A stretch of 40,367 nt of DNA from Dehalococcoidia bacterium (lineage in GTDB: Bacteria > Chloroflexota > Dehalococcoidia > Lucifugimonadales > Lucifugimonadaceae), in contig JAPYUX010000005.1 in the NCBI GenBank assembly GCA_029940375.1, forward strand, positions 65,621-105,987. The letters run 5' to 3'. Positions 1 to 7,965 of this stretch are shown one piece after another. The translations under genes and the position numbers were made by a program. The notes under the pieces were generated by a model. That model was given only the letters and a program-made list of their open reading frames with translations. It was not told where the DNA came from and searched no databases. Within the stretch, counting starts at the first letter, position 1, and each line of letters begins with the position of its first letter.

Positions 1-1
1 T

Positions 2-91
2 GGTGGACAAGGACAAGGTCCTCCTGATGCTGGTGGACAAAGACAAGGTCCTCCTGATGCTGGTGGACAAAGACAAGGTCCTCCTGATTTT
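2..91 (+). repeat. 30-bp tandem repeat, three copies, in coding sequence
   Basis: Units 2-31, 32-61 and 62-91 are nearly identical (GGTGGACAA(A/G)GACAAGGTCC plus CTCCTGATGCT). The third copy diverges at its last codon (GATTTT). The period is a multiple of three, so copy-number change would lengthen or shorten the protein in frame. The array may extend beyond the left edge. Confidence 0.9.
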
Positions 92-280
92 ACAGAAGCA
101 GCTTCTAAATTAGGAATAACAACAACAGAACTTATTGCGGCTCTAGGAGGACCTCCTCCTGACTTTGAATCCGCAGCCAGAATATTAGGAGTTTCGATTG
201 AAGAACTACAAAAAATCATTCCAACTGCCCCAGCTGTCCCAGCTCCTGTACCACCAGCTCAAAATAATGAATATAGATAA
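2..280 (+). CDS. C-terminal end of a Gly/Gln/Pro repeat protein (partial, 5' cut)
   Basis: The open frame enters from the left edge and stops with TAA at 278-280, giving 92 visible residues. It opens with three copies of a ten-residue unit, GGQ(G/R)QGPPDA. Two copies follow of a helix-turn-helix-like unit of the form AAxxLGIxxxELxxxLG (around DFTEAASKLGIT and DFESAARILGVS) joined by GGPPPDF. The protein ends in an Ala/Pro-rich tail. Similar short LG(V/I)-EEL repeats with GPPPDF linkers are known to me from C-termini of secreted YHYH-domain proteins of marine bacteria, so that is my best guess. The defining YHYH domain would lie outside the window, so no function is claimed. Confidence 0.7.
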   Translation, partial: GGQGQGPPDAGGQRQGPPDAGGQRQGPPDFTEAASKLGITTTELIAALGGPPPDFESAARILGVSIEELQKIIPTAPAVPAPVPPAQNNEYR

Positions 281-311
281 AAACCAGCATAGAAAGTCGT
301 AATTAATTTAC

Positions 312-341
312 TTGACTTAATTAGAACACTTGTTCTAAAAT
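312..341 (+). promoter_or_regulatory. Probable sigma-70-type promoter of the SOS cassette
   Basis: The -35 element is TTGACT at 312-317 (5/6 to TTGACA) and the -10 element is TAAAAT at 336-341 (5/6 to TATAAT), with an 18-base spacer. One SOS box lies in the spacer and a second begins just after the -10, so a bound LexA dimer would cover the polymerase site. A strong ribosome binding site AAGGAG (359-364) lies five bases before the ATG at 370. Confidence 0.65.
324..335 (+). promoter_or_regulatory. SOS (LexA) box 1, perfect GAAC-N4-GTTC
   Basis: GAACACTTGTTC is a perfect match to the Gram-positive/actinobacterial-type LexA operator core GAAC-N4-GTTC. It sits in a longer palindrome, TTAGAACACTTGTTCTAA (321-338). 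It lies between the -35 and -10 of the promoter serving the gene at 370. Its start is exactly 18 bases from the start of box 2. Confidence 0.8.
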
Positions 342-353
342 GAACATATGTTC
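342..353 (+). promoter_or_regulatory. SOS (LexA) box 2, perfect GAAC-N4-GTTC
   Basis: GAACATATGTTC is fully palindromic and identical to the core of the classical Bacillus-type box. It lies directly downstream of the predicted -10. The 18-base offset from box 1 puts the two dimers on nearby faces of the helix, which would suit cooperative repression. The same offset is seen upstream of recA. Confidence 0.8.
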
Positions 354-369
354 TAATTAAGGAGTTGTT

Positions 370-888
370 ATGACGATAAATTATAAGGCAAATGTTTTTG
401 ACAAATCAAAAAGTGTAAATTCAACTGGTGTAGATATTATAAGATCGATTGCTACAAGCATTATTGATAAAAAACATGAAGAATATAATATCGGCATTGA
501 ATGCGTATATTGTTGGCATGAATCTATGAATGATCTTAGGATTTGGGCTCTAATAAAAAACAGAAATAATAATATTTCTTCCGCTATAATAAGTTCTTCT
601 ATGCTTGAATGCTTGTATCCTGCTATTTTCAAAATGGTAGATAAGATAAATGATTTGAAAGATTTAAATTGTGTTTTTTATGGATCATTCAATAAAATAT
701 CTTATAATCAATCTAAGTATTTATTTTCAAATAAATTCGATAAAGATCAAGAATTTTTACTTTTTGAGAACATATTATTTTCAAATGAAGAAAAAATTAA
801 TACTAATGCATTAGTCACAATAAATGTATATAAAAAAAATTATTCTCTTAATTATTTTCATGTCTCTAAAAATTGTAAACATAAATGA
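370..888 (+). CDS. Unknown 172-residue protein, predicted SOS-regulated
   Basis: I do not recognise this protein. It has 172 residues, rich in Asn, Lys, Ile and Ser, with no signal peptide or convincing membrane helix. It carries a Cys-x2-Cys-containing stretch (ECVYCWHES, about residues 44-52) and a Lys-rich C-terminus. The ATG at 370 is supported by AAGGAG five bases upstream. The gene is the first of a two-gene unit; the next start is only ten bases past its TGA. Two perfect LexA boxes overlap its promoter, so expression after DNA damage is the best-supported statement about its role. Base composition resembles the neighbours. Confidence 0.75.
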   Translation: MTINYKANVFDKSKSVNSTGVDIIRSIATSIIDKKHEEYNIGIECVYCWHESMNDLRIWALIKNRNNNISSAIISSSMLECLYPAIFKMVDKINDLKDLNCVFYGSFNKISYNQSKYLFSNKFDKDQEFLLFENILFSNEEKINTNALVTINVYKKNYSLNYFHVSKNCKHK

Positions 889-898
889 GGATTCTTCT

Positions 899-1249
899 AT
901 GACTATGACAAAATATAATGATGTAATTAATAAAAATATTATTTTAGAAGATGGATGTGAATTTTCTGATAGTTGTTTAAATTGTCCACTTCCGCTTTGT
1001 AAATATGATGATCCTATTCTGGATAAATCAAAGTTCAAAAACAATAGAAATTTACTGATTATGACTATGAAAAATTCTGAATTTTCTAATGAAAATATTG
1101 CGAAAGCATTAAAAATTTCAACTCGTACAGTACATAGAGTTATTAATAATAATAAAAGAGGACCTATTAGTGAGGAGCAAAAATTTGTTCTAGAATTAAG
1201 GAATCAAAATTTAATAAAAAAATATAGTTTAGTTTCTATGAGAAATTAA
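899..1249 (+). CDS. Small Cys-cluster protein with helix-turn-helix, predicted SOS-regulated
   Basis: The protein has 116 residues from the ATG at 899 (TGAGG at 886-890 is the likely ribosome binding site). A longer in-frame start at 824 would overlap the preceding gene by 65 bases and I reject it. The N-terminal part has a tight cysteine motif, Cys20-x5-Cys26-x2-Cys29-x4-Cys34, in the context DGCEFSDSCLNCPLPLCKYD. This could bind zinc or an Fe-S cluster. Residues about 62-84 (NENIAKALKISTRTVHRVI) form a convincing helix-turn-helix of the sigma-region-4/LuxR type, followed by a basic stretch. I infer a DNA-binding protein with a metal or redox site; the target is unknown. Its TAA shares the palindrome TTAA with the convergent phoU stop. 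Confidence 0.75.
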   Translation: MTMTKYNDVINKNIILEDGCEFSDSCLNCPLPLCKYDDPILDKSKFKNNRNLLIMTMKNSEFSNENIAKALKISTRTVHRVINNNKRGPISEEQKFVLELRNQNLIKKYSLVSMRN

Positions 1250-1893
1250 TTGCCTACGAGGAACATGGATCTCTCTGCAATATTAATTGATCTATCAGCG
1301 ATTCTTTCTAAATTATGAGCAACCCACAATAAAAAAGTTGCACGTTCAATTTCATTTGGTTTACGTTTCATTAGTTCGATTAATTTCTCTTGAACATCTT
1401 TGTATAATTTATCCAATTTAGTATCTTCTTTTTGAAGTTTTTTATATCTGTTCTTTACCTCATCAGCATTTTTTAACAAAAAAGTCTCTGTACTAGTCTT
1501 TAACATTGAAATACTTATAATACTGATTTGAGGAATAATTACCAAGTCTGTTGGTAAAGGTCTTACACCCATTCTATTGGTCAATACAGCAATTCCTTCA
1601 GCATAATCGCCTATTCTTTCTAATTCCTCAATTACGTACATACATGCAACTATTTCTCTTAAATCTCCTGCTAAGGGATGTTCTCTTCTTATTAGATCTA
1701 CACATAATTTTTCAAGATCGTCTTGCATTTTATCAATTACGTCGTCATTTTTTATCACTTCATTAGCTAATACTAGATCCTGTTCAATTAGTGATTTCAT
1801 AGCTTTCTCTATAGAAAGCTCTACTTGAGAAACCATTATTTTAATTTCAGTTTCAAGTCTGTGTAAACTATTGTCAAATTCTTGTCTTGCCAT
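1246..1893 (-). CDS. phoU: PhoU-type phosphate signalling protein
   Basis: The 215-residue protein has the usual PhoU length and all-helical composition. It carries the two metal-binding signature helices, ELERIGDYAEGIA in the first half and NLERIADRSINIAERS near the C-terminus. PhoU proteins couple the PstSCAB phosphate transporter to the PhoR kinase and restrain phosphate uptake; they act at the inner face of the membrane. The gene follows pstB by eight bases and is surely co-transcribed with it. The pstS, pstC and pstA genes are not beside it. Confidence 0.93.
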   Translation of the reverse strand: MARQEFDNSLHRLETEIKIMVSQVELSIEKAMKSLIEQDLVLANEVIKNDDVIDKMQDDLEKLCVDLIRREHPLAGDLREIVACMYVIEELERIGDYAEGIAVLTNRMGVRPLPTDLVIIPQISIISISMLKTSTETFLLKNADEVKNRYKKLQKEDTKLDKLYKDVQEKLIELMKRKPNEIERATFLLWVAHNLERIADRSINIAERSMFLVGN

Positions 1894-1901
1894 ATTATTA
1901 C

Positions 1902-2702
1902 CTATCCAATTCTTCCTGTAACATACGCCTCTGTACGTTCATCTTTGGGATTTCCAAAAACAGAATCATTTGTACCATATTCTATCAATTCTCCAATTCT
2001 ATTTTCTCCAGCCATCATAACTGCAGCATAATCACAAATTCTGGTTGCCTGCTGCATATTGTGGGTAACAATCACAACTGTAATATTTGATGATATTTCT
2101 TGAATGAGATCTTCTAATTTAGATGTCGAAACTGGATCCAATGCAGAGGCAGGTTCATCCATAAGTATAATGTCAGGGTTTACAGCCAATGCTCTTGCAA
2201 TACACAATCTTTGTTGTTGCCCTCCTGATAGAGTTAAGCCATTATCTTTCAATCTATCTTTAACCTCATCCCATAAAGCTGATTTTTTTAGAGAAGATTC
2301 AACTATTGATTCAATATTATCTTTGGCAAAACCATTAATTTTTGGTCCAAAGGCCACATTCTCAAAAATACTTTTAGGAAATGGATTAGGTTTTTGAAAT
2401 ACCATTCCAATTTTAAATCTTATATCGGTGGGATTAGAATTTTCAGAATAAATTGAAATATCATTATATTTAATTTCACCTTCAACTTTAGCAGATGGTA
2501 TGAGATCATTCATACGATTGAAACACCTTATCAAAGTGCTTTTACCACAGCCAGATGGTCCTATAAGAGCAATAATTTTGTTTCGAGGAATATTAAATGT
2601 AACATTGTTTACTGCCTGTAGTGATCCATAGAAAACACTTAAACCTTTTGCTTTTAATATAGCCTCTTGGGTTGAAATTTCATCAATAAAATCGTTAACC
2701 AT
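1902..2702 (-). CDS. pstB: Phosphate ABC transporter ATP-binding protein PstB
   Basis: This 266-residue ABC ATPase energises high-affinity phosphate import. The Walker A motif GPSGCGKST is at residues 48-56. The Q-loop region reads [11 protein letters not shown], a PstB hallmark. The signature is LSGGQQQRL and Walker B is IILMDEPAS, followed by the switch His in [10 protein letters not shown]. The gene diverges from rlmN across a 66-base AT-rich gap and precedes phoU. The permease and binding-protein genes expected upstream are absent, so the transporter is split across loci. Confidence 0.95.
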   Translation of the reverse strand: MVNDFIDEISTQEAILKAKGLSVFYGSLQAVNNVTFNIPRNKIIALIGPSGCGKSTLIRCFNRMNDLIPSAKVEGEIKYNDISIYSENSNPTDIRFKIGMVFQKPNPFPKSIFENVAFGPKINGFAKDNIESIVESSLKKSALWDEVKDRLKDNGLTLSGGQQQRLCIARALAVNPDIILMDEPASALDPVSTSKLEDLIQEISSNITVVIVTHNMQQATRICDYAAVMMAGENRIGELIEYGTNDSVFGNPKDERTEAYVTGRIG

Positions 2703-2768
2703 TTTAGTTTTATCTTATAAAATTATTATAAATAATACTAACATATGTTTACTATTGAATGTTAAATA

Positions 2769-3866
2769 ATGATTAAGGCACTAAATATATACGATTTTTC
2801 AAAATTTGAACTTGAAGAATTCTTAACTAGTAAAAATTACCCCAAATATAGAACTTCTCAAATTTGGCGTTATTTATATAGAAATAATATAGATAATTTT
2901 GAGGATATGAAAAATATCCCAATTGATTTAATTTCAGATTTAAACAAATACTTTTTTATTGAAAAATTAAATGAGATAAATTATGTGATTTCTAAAGATA
3001 AATCAACCTATAAAAGTTTATTTGAATTATCAGATAACTTACGTATCGAAACTGTGTTAATGAATTACCCTTCTGATGATCATAGAAAACCACGTAAAAC
3101 TATTTGTGTTTCCAGCCAAGTTGGATGTGCTTTAGGATGTACCTTTTGTGCAACAGGTCAACAGGGATTTTTTAGACAACTTAAAACAGGAGAAATTATA
3201 TCTCAAATTATGTATTTCAAAAAATTAGAAGAAAAAAAATATTTTGATTCATATTTAAGTAAACCGGAAAAATCTTATGATGGAATAAAAAATATCGTTT
3301 TTATGGGAATGGGAGAACCTTTGGCTAATTATAATAACACTATTAAGGCGATAAAAATTCTTAACGATCCTAATGGTATTAATTTAGGAGCTAGAAGTAT
3401 AACTATTTCCACTGTTGGACTTGTTCCAGAAATTATCAAATTATCCAAGGAAAATATACAAATTAATTTAGCAGTTTCTCTCCATGCTCCCGATAATTTT
3501 ACTAGATCACAAACTGTCCCTATTAATAAAAGATATCCTATAGAAATGTTGATGGATGCCTGTAAGAAATACATACAACAAACTAACCGTAAAATTTTTT
3601 TTGAATACGTGTTATTATCTGGGCAAAATGATTCAACATCGCATGCTAATGATTTAGGTATCTTACTCGAAGGTATGTTGGCTCATGTAAATCTGATACC
3701 AGTAAACCCAACAAAGTTATCTGAATATAAAAGAACCCCTGATTCTATGATAATAAAATTTCAAAAAGAATTAAAAAAATTTGGTATTCCTTCCACAGTT
3801 AGAATGGAAAAAGGTATTGAGGTTAGTGCAGGATGTGGACAATTAGCAACATCAAATGAATATTAA
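2769..3866 (+). CDS. rlmN: Dual-specificity 23S rRNA/tRNA adenine-C2 methyltransferase RlmN
   Basis: This 365-residue radical-SAM enzyme methylates C2 of A2503 in 23S rRNA and A37 in some tRNAs. The 4Fe-4S/SAM motif is Cys120-x3-Cys124-x2-Cys127 in CALGCTFCATGQQGF. The second catalytic cysteine, the one that is methylated, is Cys356 in SAGCGQLA close to the C-terminus, matching the family. GMGEPLANY and SLHAPDN are further family motifs. The ATG at 2769 follows an AT-rich leader without a clear Shine-Dalgarno. The stop codon shares TTAA with the convergent FAD dehydrogenase stop. Confidence 0.95.
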   Translation: MIKALNIYDFSKFELEEFLTSKNYPKYRTSQIWRYLYRNNIDNFEDMKNIPIDLISDLNKYFFIEKLNEINYVISKDKSTYKSLFELSDNLRIETVLMNYPSDDHRKPRKTICVSSQVGCALGCTFCATGQQGFFRQLKTGEIISQIMYFKKLEEKKYFDSYLSKPEKSYDGIKNIVFMGMGEPLANYNNTIKAIKILNDPNGINLGARSITISTVGLVPEIIKLSKENIQINLAVSLHAPDNFTRSQTVPINKRYPIEMLMDACKKYIQQTNRKIFFEYVLLSGQNDSTSHANDLGILLEGMLAHVNLIPVNPTKLSEYKRTPDSMIIKFQKELKKFGIPSTVRMEKGIEVSAGCGQLATSNEY

Positions 3867-6775
3867 TATCTGATAGCTTCTGCAAGCACTTCTACCAAAT
3901 ATCTTGGATTTTTATTTGACAAATCTTTTATTTGATCATGACATGAAATCCCAGTGACCACTATTTCTTGATTTTCTTTTGATTTTCTTAAGTTTGGTAA
4001 AAGTCTATCTTCAGCGATTTTAGTTGAAATTTCATAATGTTCTTTCTCCATTCCAAATGAACCAGCCATACCACAACATCCCGAATCAATAATCTTCGCT
4101 GAGAAATTTGGGGGAATGTTTAAGGAATTTAAAGCCTTATTTACTCCTTCTAAAGCGCGTTCGTGACAGTGCACAAGTAGAAGTAAATCTTTAACCTCTT
4201 CATTCCATACTATTTGTTGTTTCCCATCATTCTGAATGTCTAAAAGTAAATCTTGAATTGTATAGGTATTCTCTGAAATTTTCAAAGCCATCTTTCTATC
4301 CTCAGCTAGATCAGGGAATTCGTCTTTCATAACTGACATGCAACTTGCTTCTACTCCAACTATTTTTACACCTTGATTAATGTATTTGGTTAAAATCTTT
4401 GTATTGTAGTCGATATTTTTTTTAGCATCTTCCAATAGCCCTTTTGAAATCATTGGTCTTCCACAACATTTTCTTTCAGAAATTACGACTTCATACCCTG
4501 CGGATTCTAGAATTTTAATTGCAGCTTTACCAACGTCAAGATGAATATAATTAATATAAGTATCGTGAAAAAACAATATTTTTCCTCTTGAATTAGTCGA
4601 CATAGATTCTCTTTTATTGAACCAATTTTCAAAAGTGTGATCACTGACCGGAGGTATATTTCTACGATGATCTATGCCAATTGTCTTTTCTAGTATATAT
4701 TTTGATATTGGAAGCCTGTTTATTATATTAAATAATTTTGCTTGAGGCCCAGAAATATATTTGTAGATATTCCCAATATTCCCAATTAATTTTGATCTAA
4801 TTGGTATTTTATTTTTTTTATAATAATTATTTAGAAACTCATATTTTATCTTGGCCATATCAACGTTAGACGGACATTCTGATTTACAGGATTTACATTC
4901 CAAACATAAATCTAAAACATCCAACATTTTTTTATCTGTAAATAAATCATTATTTATCACTCCAGACAGAGCACCTCTTAAAGCATTTGCCCGTCCTCTT
5001 GTTGTATGTATTTCTTCTCTGGTAGCCATATAAGATGGGCACATTGCACCAGCATTAATTTTCCTACAGGCTCCAACGCCATTACATTTTTCTATTGCTC
5101 CTTCAAATCCTCCTTCTTCCGAAAAATCTAATATTGTTTCTATTTTTTTCATTTGATAAGATGTTCCATATCTTAGGTTTTCCCCCATTTTAGGTGTATC
5201 AAATATTTTCCCTGGGTTCATTATTCCATTAGGATCAAACGATTTTTTCAGTTCTCTGAAATTATCAACCAGTTTGGTGCCAAACATTTTCTCAGTCCAA
5301 ACACCTCTTACAATTCCATCTCCATGTTCCCCACTCATAGATCCTTCAAATTCCTTAACCAAATCAGATATTTCATCTGCAATTTTGATCATACGATTAA
5401 TACCTTCAGATTTTTTTAAATTAATAGTTGGCCTTACATGCAAACAACCTTCTGCAGCATGCCCATAGTAACCAGCTTCAGTACCATTTGCTTTTACTAT
5501 TTCATCAAATCTTTTAATATATTCAGGCAATTTTTCAGGAGAAATTGCTGTATCTTCTACAAACGGAATAGGTTTAGCATCTCCAGGTATATTCATCATT
5601 AAACCTAAGCCTGCTTGACGCATTGCCCAAACTTGAGCTTGTTTACTTGGGTCAGTTATATTCGTGATAGCATACGAAAGATTTATTTTTTTCATTTTAT
5701 TTCCTAAATTGTTTAATTTAGAATTTATTTCCTTTTCAGAACTACCATTAACTTCTACAACCAGTATGTCACTTGGATCTCCTTGTAAGAAATCTAAATT
5801 TCTAGAAAATCCTAAAGATTTTCTAGCTTGTGTAATTATCATTTGACCTATATGTTCTACTGCTGCAGGATTTTCATCTAAGACAGCAACCGTTGCCTCC
5901 ATTGATTCAATAAGATCCTTGAAATGTAATATGGCTAATCCAGTAAATTTTGGGAGAGGTTCTAAATTGAGCTTTGCTTTTGTAACAGCAGCTAAAGTCC
6001 CTTCAGATCCCACCATTATATTAACCAAGTTGATCTTATTGCTTTTAGGATGAATAAGATCTAAATTATATCCTCCCACTCTTCTATTAACTCTAGGAAA
6101 CCTTTTATTTATTTCAGATTTAGCTTTGTCAGATATATCCAAGACTTTTTTATAAATTTGTGATTCAAAATTATTTTGAGATAATTTGTACTCTAAGGAA
6201 TTCCCAGTTATTTCAGAAAAATTTGTTTTATTACCATCGGAAAGAATAACTTCCATTTCTTTAACTTGGTCAACTGTTTTTCCATAAATAATTGAATGGG
6301 CTCCACATGAATTATTACCCATAGCTCCACCAACATTTGCTCTTGATTTAGTTGATGGATCCGGAGTGAAATGTAAGTCATATTTTTTTACAGATTCATT
6401 TAAATTATCTATTGTAATACCAGGTTCCGTAATTACCCATTTTTCATCTGAATTGATTTCTATTATTTTATTCATATATTTAGAAAAATCTATTACAACT
6501 GCTGAGTTAACAGTTTGACCAGAAAGGCTTGTTCCGCCGCCTCTTGGTAATATAGCAACGTTATTCTTGTTACATATTTCGATTATTGCAGATACGTCAT
6601 CGGAATTAGAAGGGATAGTAACGCCTACAGGCAAGATACTATAGATTGACCCATCTGTAGAATACATTTGCCTGGAAATGTCATCAAAACGAACTTCTCC
6701 TTGGATAGATTTTATAAGTTCTTCTTGTAAGTTAGAATTTGTACTTTTCCTAGATTTCTCTTGGATTAATCTCAT
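3863..6775 (-). CDS. FAD-linked dehydrogenase fused to Fe-S/CCG heterodisulfide-type domain
   Basis: This 970-residue protein resembles the YdiJ/D-2-hydroxyglutarate dehydrogenase-like family. The FAD-binding (PCMH) half has PRGGGTSLSGQ at residues 78-87, then GGAMGNNSCGAHS and VGSEGTLAAVTKAKL. The FAD-oxidase C domain carries GHAAEGCLHVRP and SGEHGDGIVRG. A Cys-rich region follows, with CNGVGACRK and the ferredoxin motif CLECKSCKSECPSNVD, and then two CCG modules (RKCCGRPM and DSGCCGMAGSFG). Such enzymes oxidise a 2-hydroxyacid and pass electrons through Fe-S centres to an acceptor. The exact substrate cannot be read from sequence. It lies seven bases downstream of the greA-like gene, so probably shares its transcript. 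Confidence 0.88.
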   Translation of the reverse strand: MRLIQEKSRKSTNSNLQEELIKSIQGEVRFDDISRQMYSTDGSIYSILPVGVTIPSNSDDVSAIIEICNKNNVAILPRGGGTSLSGQTVNSAVVIDFSKYMNKIIEINSDEKWVITEPGITIDNLNESVKKYDLHFTPDPSTKSRANVGGAMGNNSCGAHSIIYGKTVDQVKEMEVILSDGNKTNFSEITGNSLEYKLSQNNFESQIYKKVLDISDKAKSEINKRFPRVNRRVGGYNLDLIHPKSNKINLVNIMVGSEGTLAAVTKAKLNLEPLPKFTGLAILHFKDLIESMEATVAVLDENPAAVEHIGQMIITQARKSLGFSRNLDFLQGDPSDILVVEVNGSSEKEINSKLNNLGNKMKKINLSYAITNITDPSKQAQVWAMRQAGLGLMMNIPGDAKPIPFVEDTAISPEKLPEYIKRFDEIVKANGTEAGYYGHAAEGCLHVRPTINLKKSEGINRMIKIADEISDLVKEFEGSMSGEHGDGIVRGVWTEKMFGTKLVDNFRELKKSFDPNGIMNPGKIFDTPKMGENLRYGTSYQMKKIETILDFSEEGGFEGAIEKCNGVGACRKINAGAMCPSYMATREEIHTTRGRANALRGALSGVINNDLFTDKKMLDVLDLCLECKSCKSECPSNVDMAKIKYEFLNNYYKKNKIPIRSKLIGNIGNIYKYISGPQAKLFNIINRLPISKYILEKTIGIDHRRNIPPVSDHTFENWFNKRESMSTNSRGKILFFHDTYINYIHLDVGKAAIKILESAGYEVVISERKCCGRPMISKGLLEDAKKNIDYNTKILTKYINQGVKIVGVEASCMSVMKDEFPDLAEDRKMALKISENTYTIQDLLLDIQNDGKQQIVWNEEVKDLLLLVHCHERALEGVNKALNSLNIPPNFSAKIIDSGCCGMAGSFGMEKEHYEISTKIAEDRLLPNLRKSKENQEIVVTGISCHDQIKDLSNKNPRYLVEVLAEAIRY

Positions 6776-6782
6776 GAATATG

Positions 6783-7628
6783 TTATTTTATTTCATTTAT
6801 AGTAAATGTTTGTTCTCCACCTGGAGTTTTTACTAAAACTTCTTCACCCAATCTTCTTCCCAAAATAGCGGATCCAACTGGAGAAACAATTGAGATTTTT
6901 CCTACTAAAGGATTAGCTTCTTTGGGCTCAACAAGTTGATATTCATAGTTATTTGAGTTTACTGGATTTTTTATCACAACTTTTGAACCTATTTGAATTC
7001 TGTCTCCTGTGTTAGTTTCATCAATAATTTTTGCAAGTTTCAATATCCCTCCAAGTTCGTGAATTTTAGCATTCACCATATCTTGATTTTCACGAGCGGC
7101 ATCTAGAGGTGCGTTTTCACGAATATCTCCATCTTTAATAGCTCTTCTAACTTCATCAGCAAGCCTTGGTCTTTGATCATTTAGTTCTTTTAGTTGTTCT
7201 TCTAAATCTTTATATCCGGCTTCAGTAAGATTGATTTCCTCTCTTTTAGTCTCTTCTAATTTTTTTGTAATTTTTCCAACATTAGATTTTTTCATTCGTA
7301 AATGTGAGGCTAAATTTAATGCAGTCAATTCATTTAGTTTGAGAAAAAGCAAGAATTTTTTTAAATAATTGACTTTTTGGGCTACAGTTGCGACACTGGT
7401 TCTTTTAGCAAATTCGTCAGAATAATTACCTATTTCAGAAGGGGTAATGCCACTTATACTTCTTTTGTCGCCCAACCACCTAATCATTCTTCCAATTTCT
7501 TGTTGAGCAATGTTATTTAATTTTCTTGATGATGTTTGAACATAAATTTGGAATGCATCATTTATATTGTCTGGAATGTTGTTCAACGCCTCTTTATTTT
7601 CAGGTTTTGTTTCCTTCAAAGCAGACAT
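6783..7628 (-). CDS. greA: GreA-type transcript cleavage factor with N-terminal recombinase-like domain
   Basis: The protein has 281 residues against about 158 for ordinary GreA. Residues about 131-281 are GreA: a coiled coil with tip GDIRENAPLDAARE, keeping the acidic pair Asp168/Glu171 needed for RNA cleavage in RNA polymerase, then a FKBP-like C-domain with VSPVGSAILGRRLGEEV and KTPGGEQTF. Residues about 22-115 look like the SAM-like core-binding domain of tyrosine recombinases (MIRWLGDKRSISGITPSEI and VNYLKKFLLFLKLN), with no catalytic recombinase domain. The ATG at 7628 is fixed by GGAGGG four bases upstream, so the extension is translated. I recall similar architectures in Dehalococcoidia GreA proteins but cannot verify it here. 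Confidence 0.88.
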   Translation of the reverse strand: MSALKETKPENKEALNNIPDNINDAFQIYVQTSSRKLNNIAQQEIGRMIRWLGDKRSISGITPSEIGNYSDEFAKRTSVATVAQKVNYLKKFLLFLKLNELTALNLASHLRMKKSNVGKITKKLEETKREEINLTEAGYKDLEEQLKELNDQRPRLADEVRRAIKDGDIRENAPLDAARENQDMVNAKIHELGGILKLAKIIDETNTGDRIQIGSKVVIKNPVNSNNYEYQLVEPKEANPLVGKISIVSPVGSAILGRRLGEEVLVKTPGGEQTFTINEIK

Positions 7629-7818
7629 TTTCCCTCCAAATTGATAAATTAAATTCCCGTATCCCTTTATTTTATTCCAAAAAAGTAAACAATGTTTCTT
7701 TTTGAGCTATCTTTTTGTTTAAAATCGATTCTTTCATGACATTTTTTGATAACATTAATAATTAGTAATAGATAGAGAAATATATTAATAGATTATAAAT
7801 ATACCAACTTGATGAAAT

Positions 7819-7956
7819 ATGCCTAAAAGAACTTATCAACCAAAGAATAGAAGAAGAGCAAGAGTTCATGGATTTAGGTCAAGAATGAGAACACCTAGTG
7901 GAAGGCGTGTCATATCAAGGAGAAGAAATAAAGGTCGAGTTAAGCTCACAGTTTAA
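7819..7956 (+). CDS. rpmH: 50S ribosomal protein L34
   Basis: The 45-residue, highly basic protein begins [20 protein letters not shown] and ends with GRVKLTV. It has the L34 signature of KRT-QP--RRR---HGFR-RM-T--GR. It is a structural protein of the large ribosomal subunit. It is the first gene of the conserved rpmH-rnpA-yidD-yidC-jag cluster, with nine bases to the rnpA start. The 190-base leader upstream, shared with the divergent greA-like gene, is AT-rich; I see no clear DnaA boxes or dnaA gene there. Confidence 0.97.
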   Translation: MPKRTYQPKNRRRARVHGFRSRMRTPSGRRVISRRRNKGRVKLTV

Positions 7957-7965
7957 CCTAGAGAC

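Noticed and set aside
824-898. Longer start for the Cys-cluster/helix-turn-helix gene with a hydrophobic N-terminus
   Set aside because: It overlaps the preceding gene by 65 bases and has no ribosome binding site, while ATG 899 has TGAGG at proper spacing.
7629-7818. Replication origin next to rpmH
   Set aside because: dnaA is not adjacent and I see no cluster of TTATCCACA-like boxes; the gap is only 190 bases.
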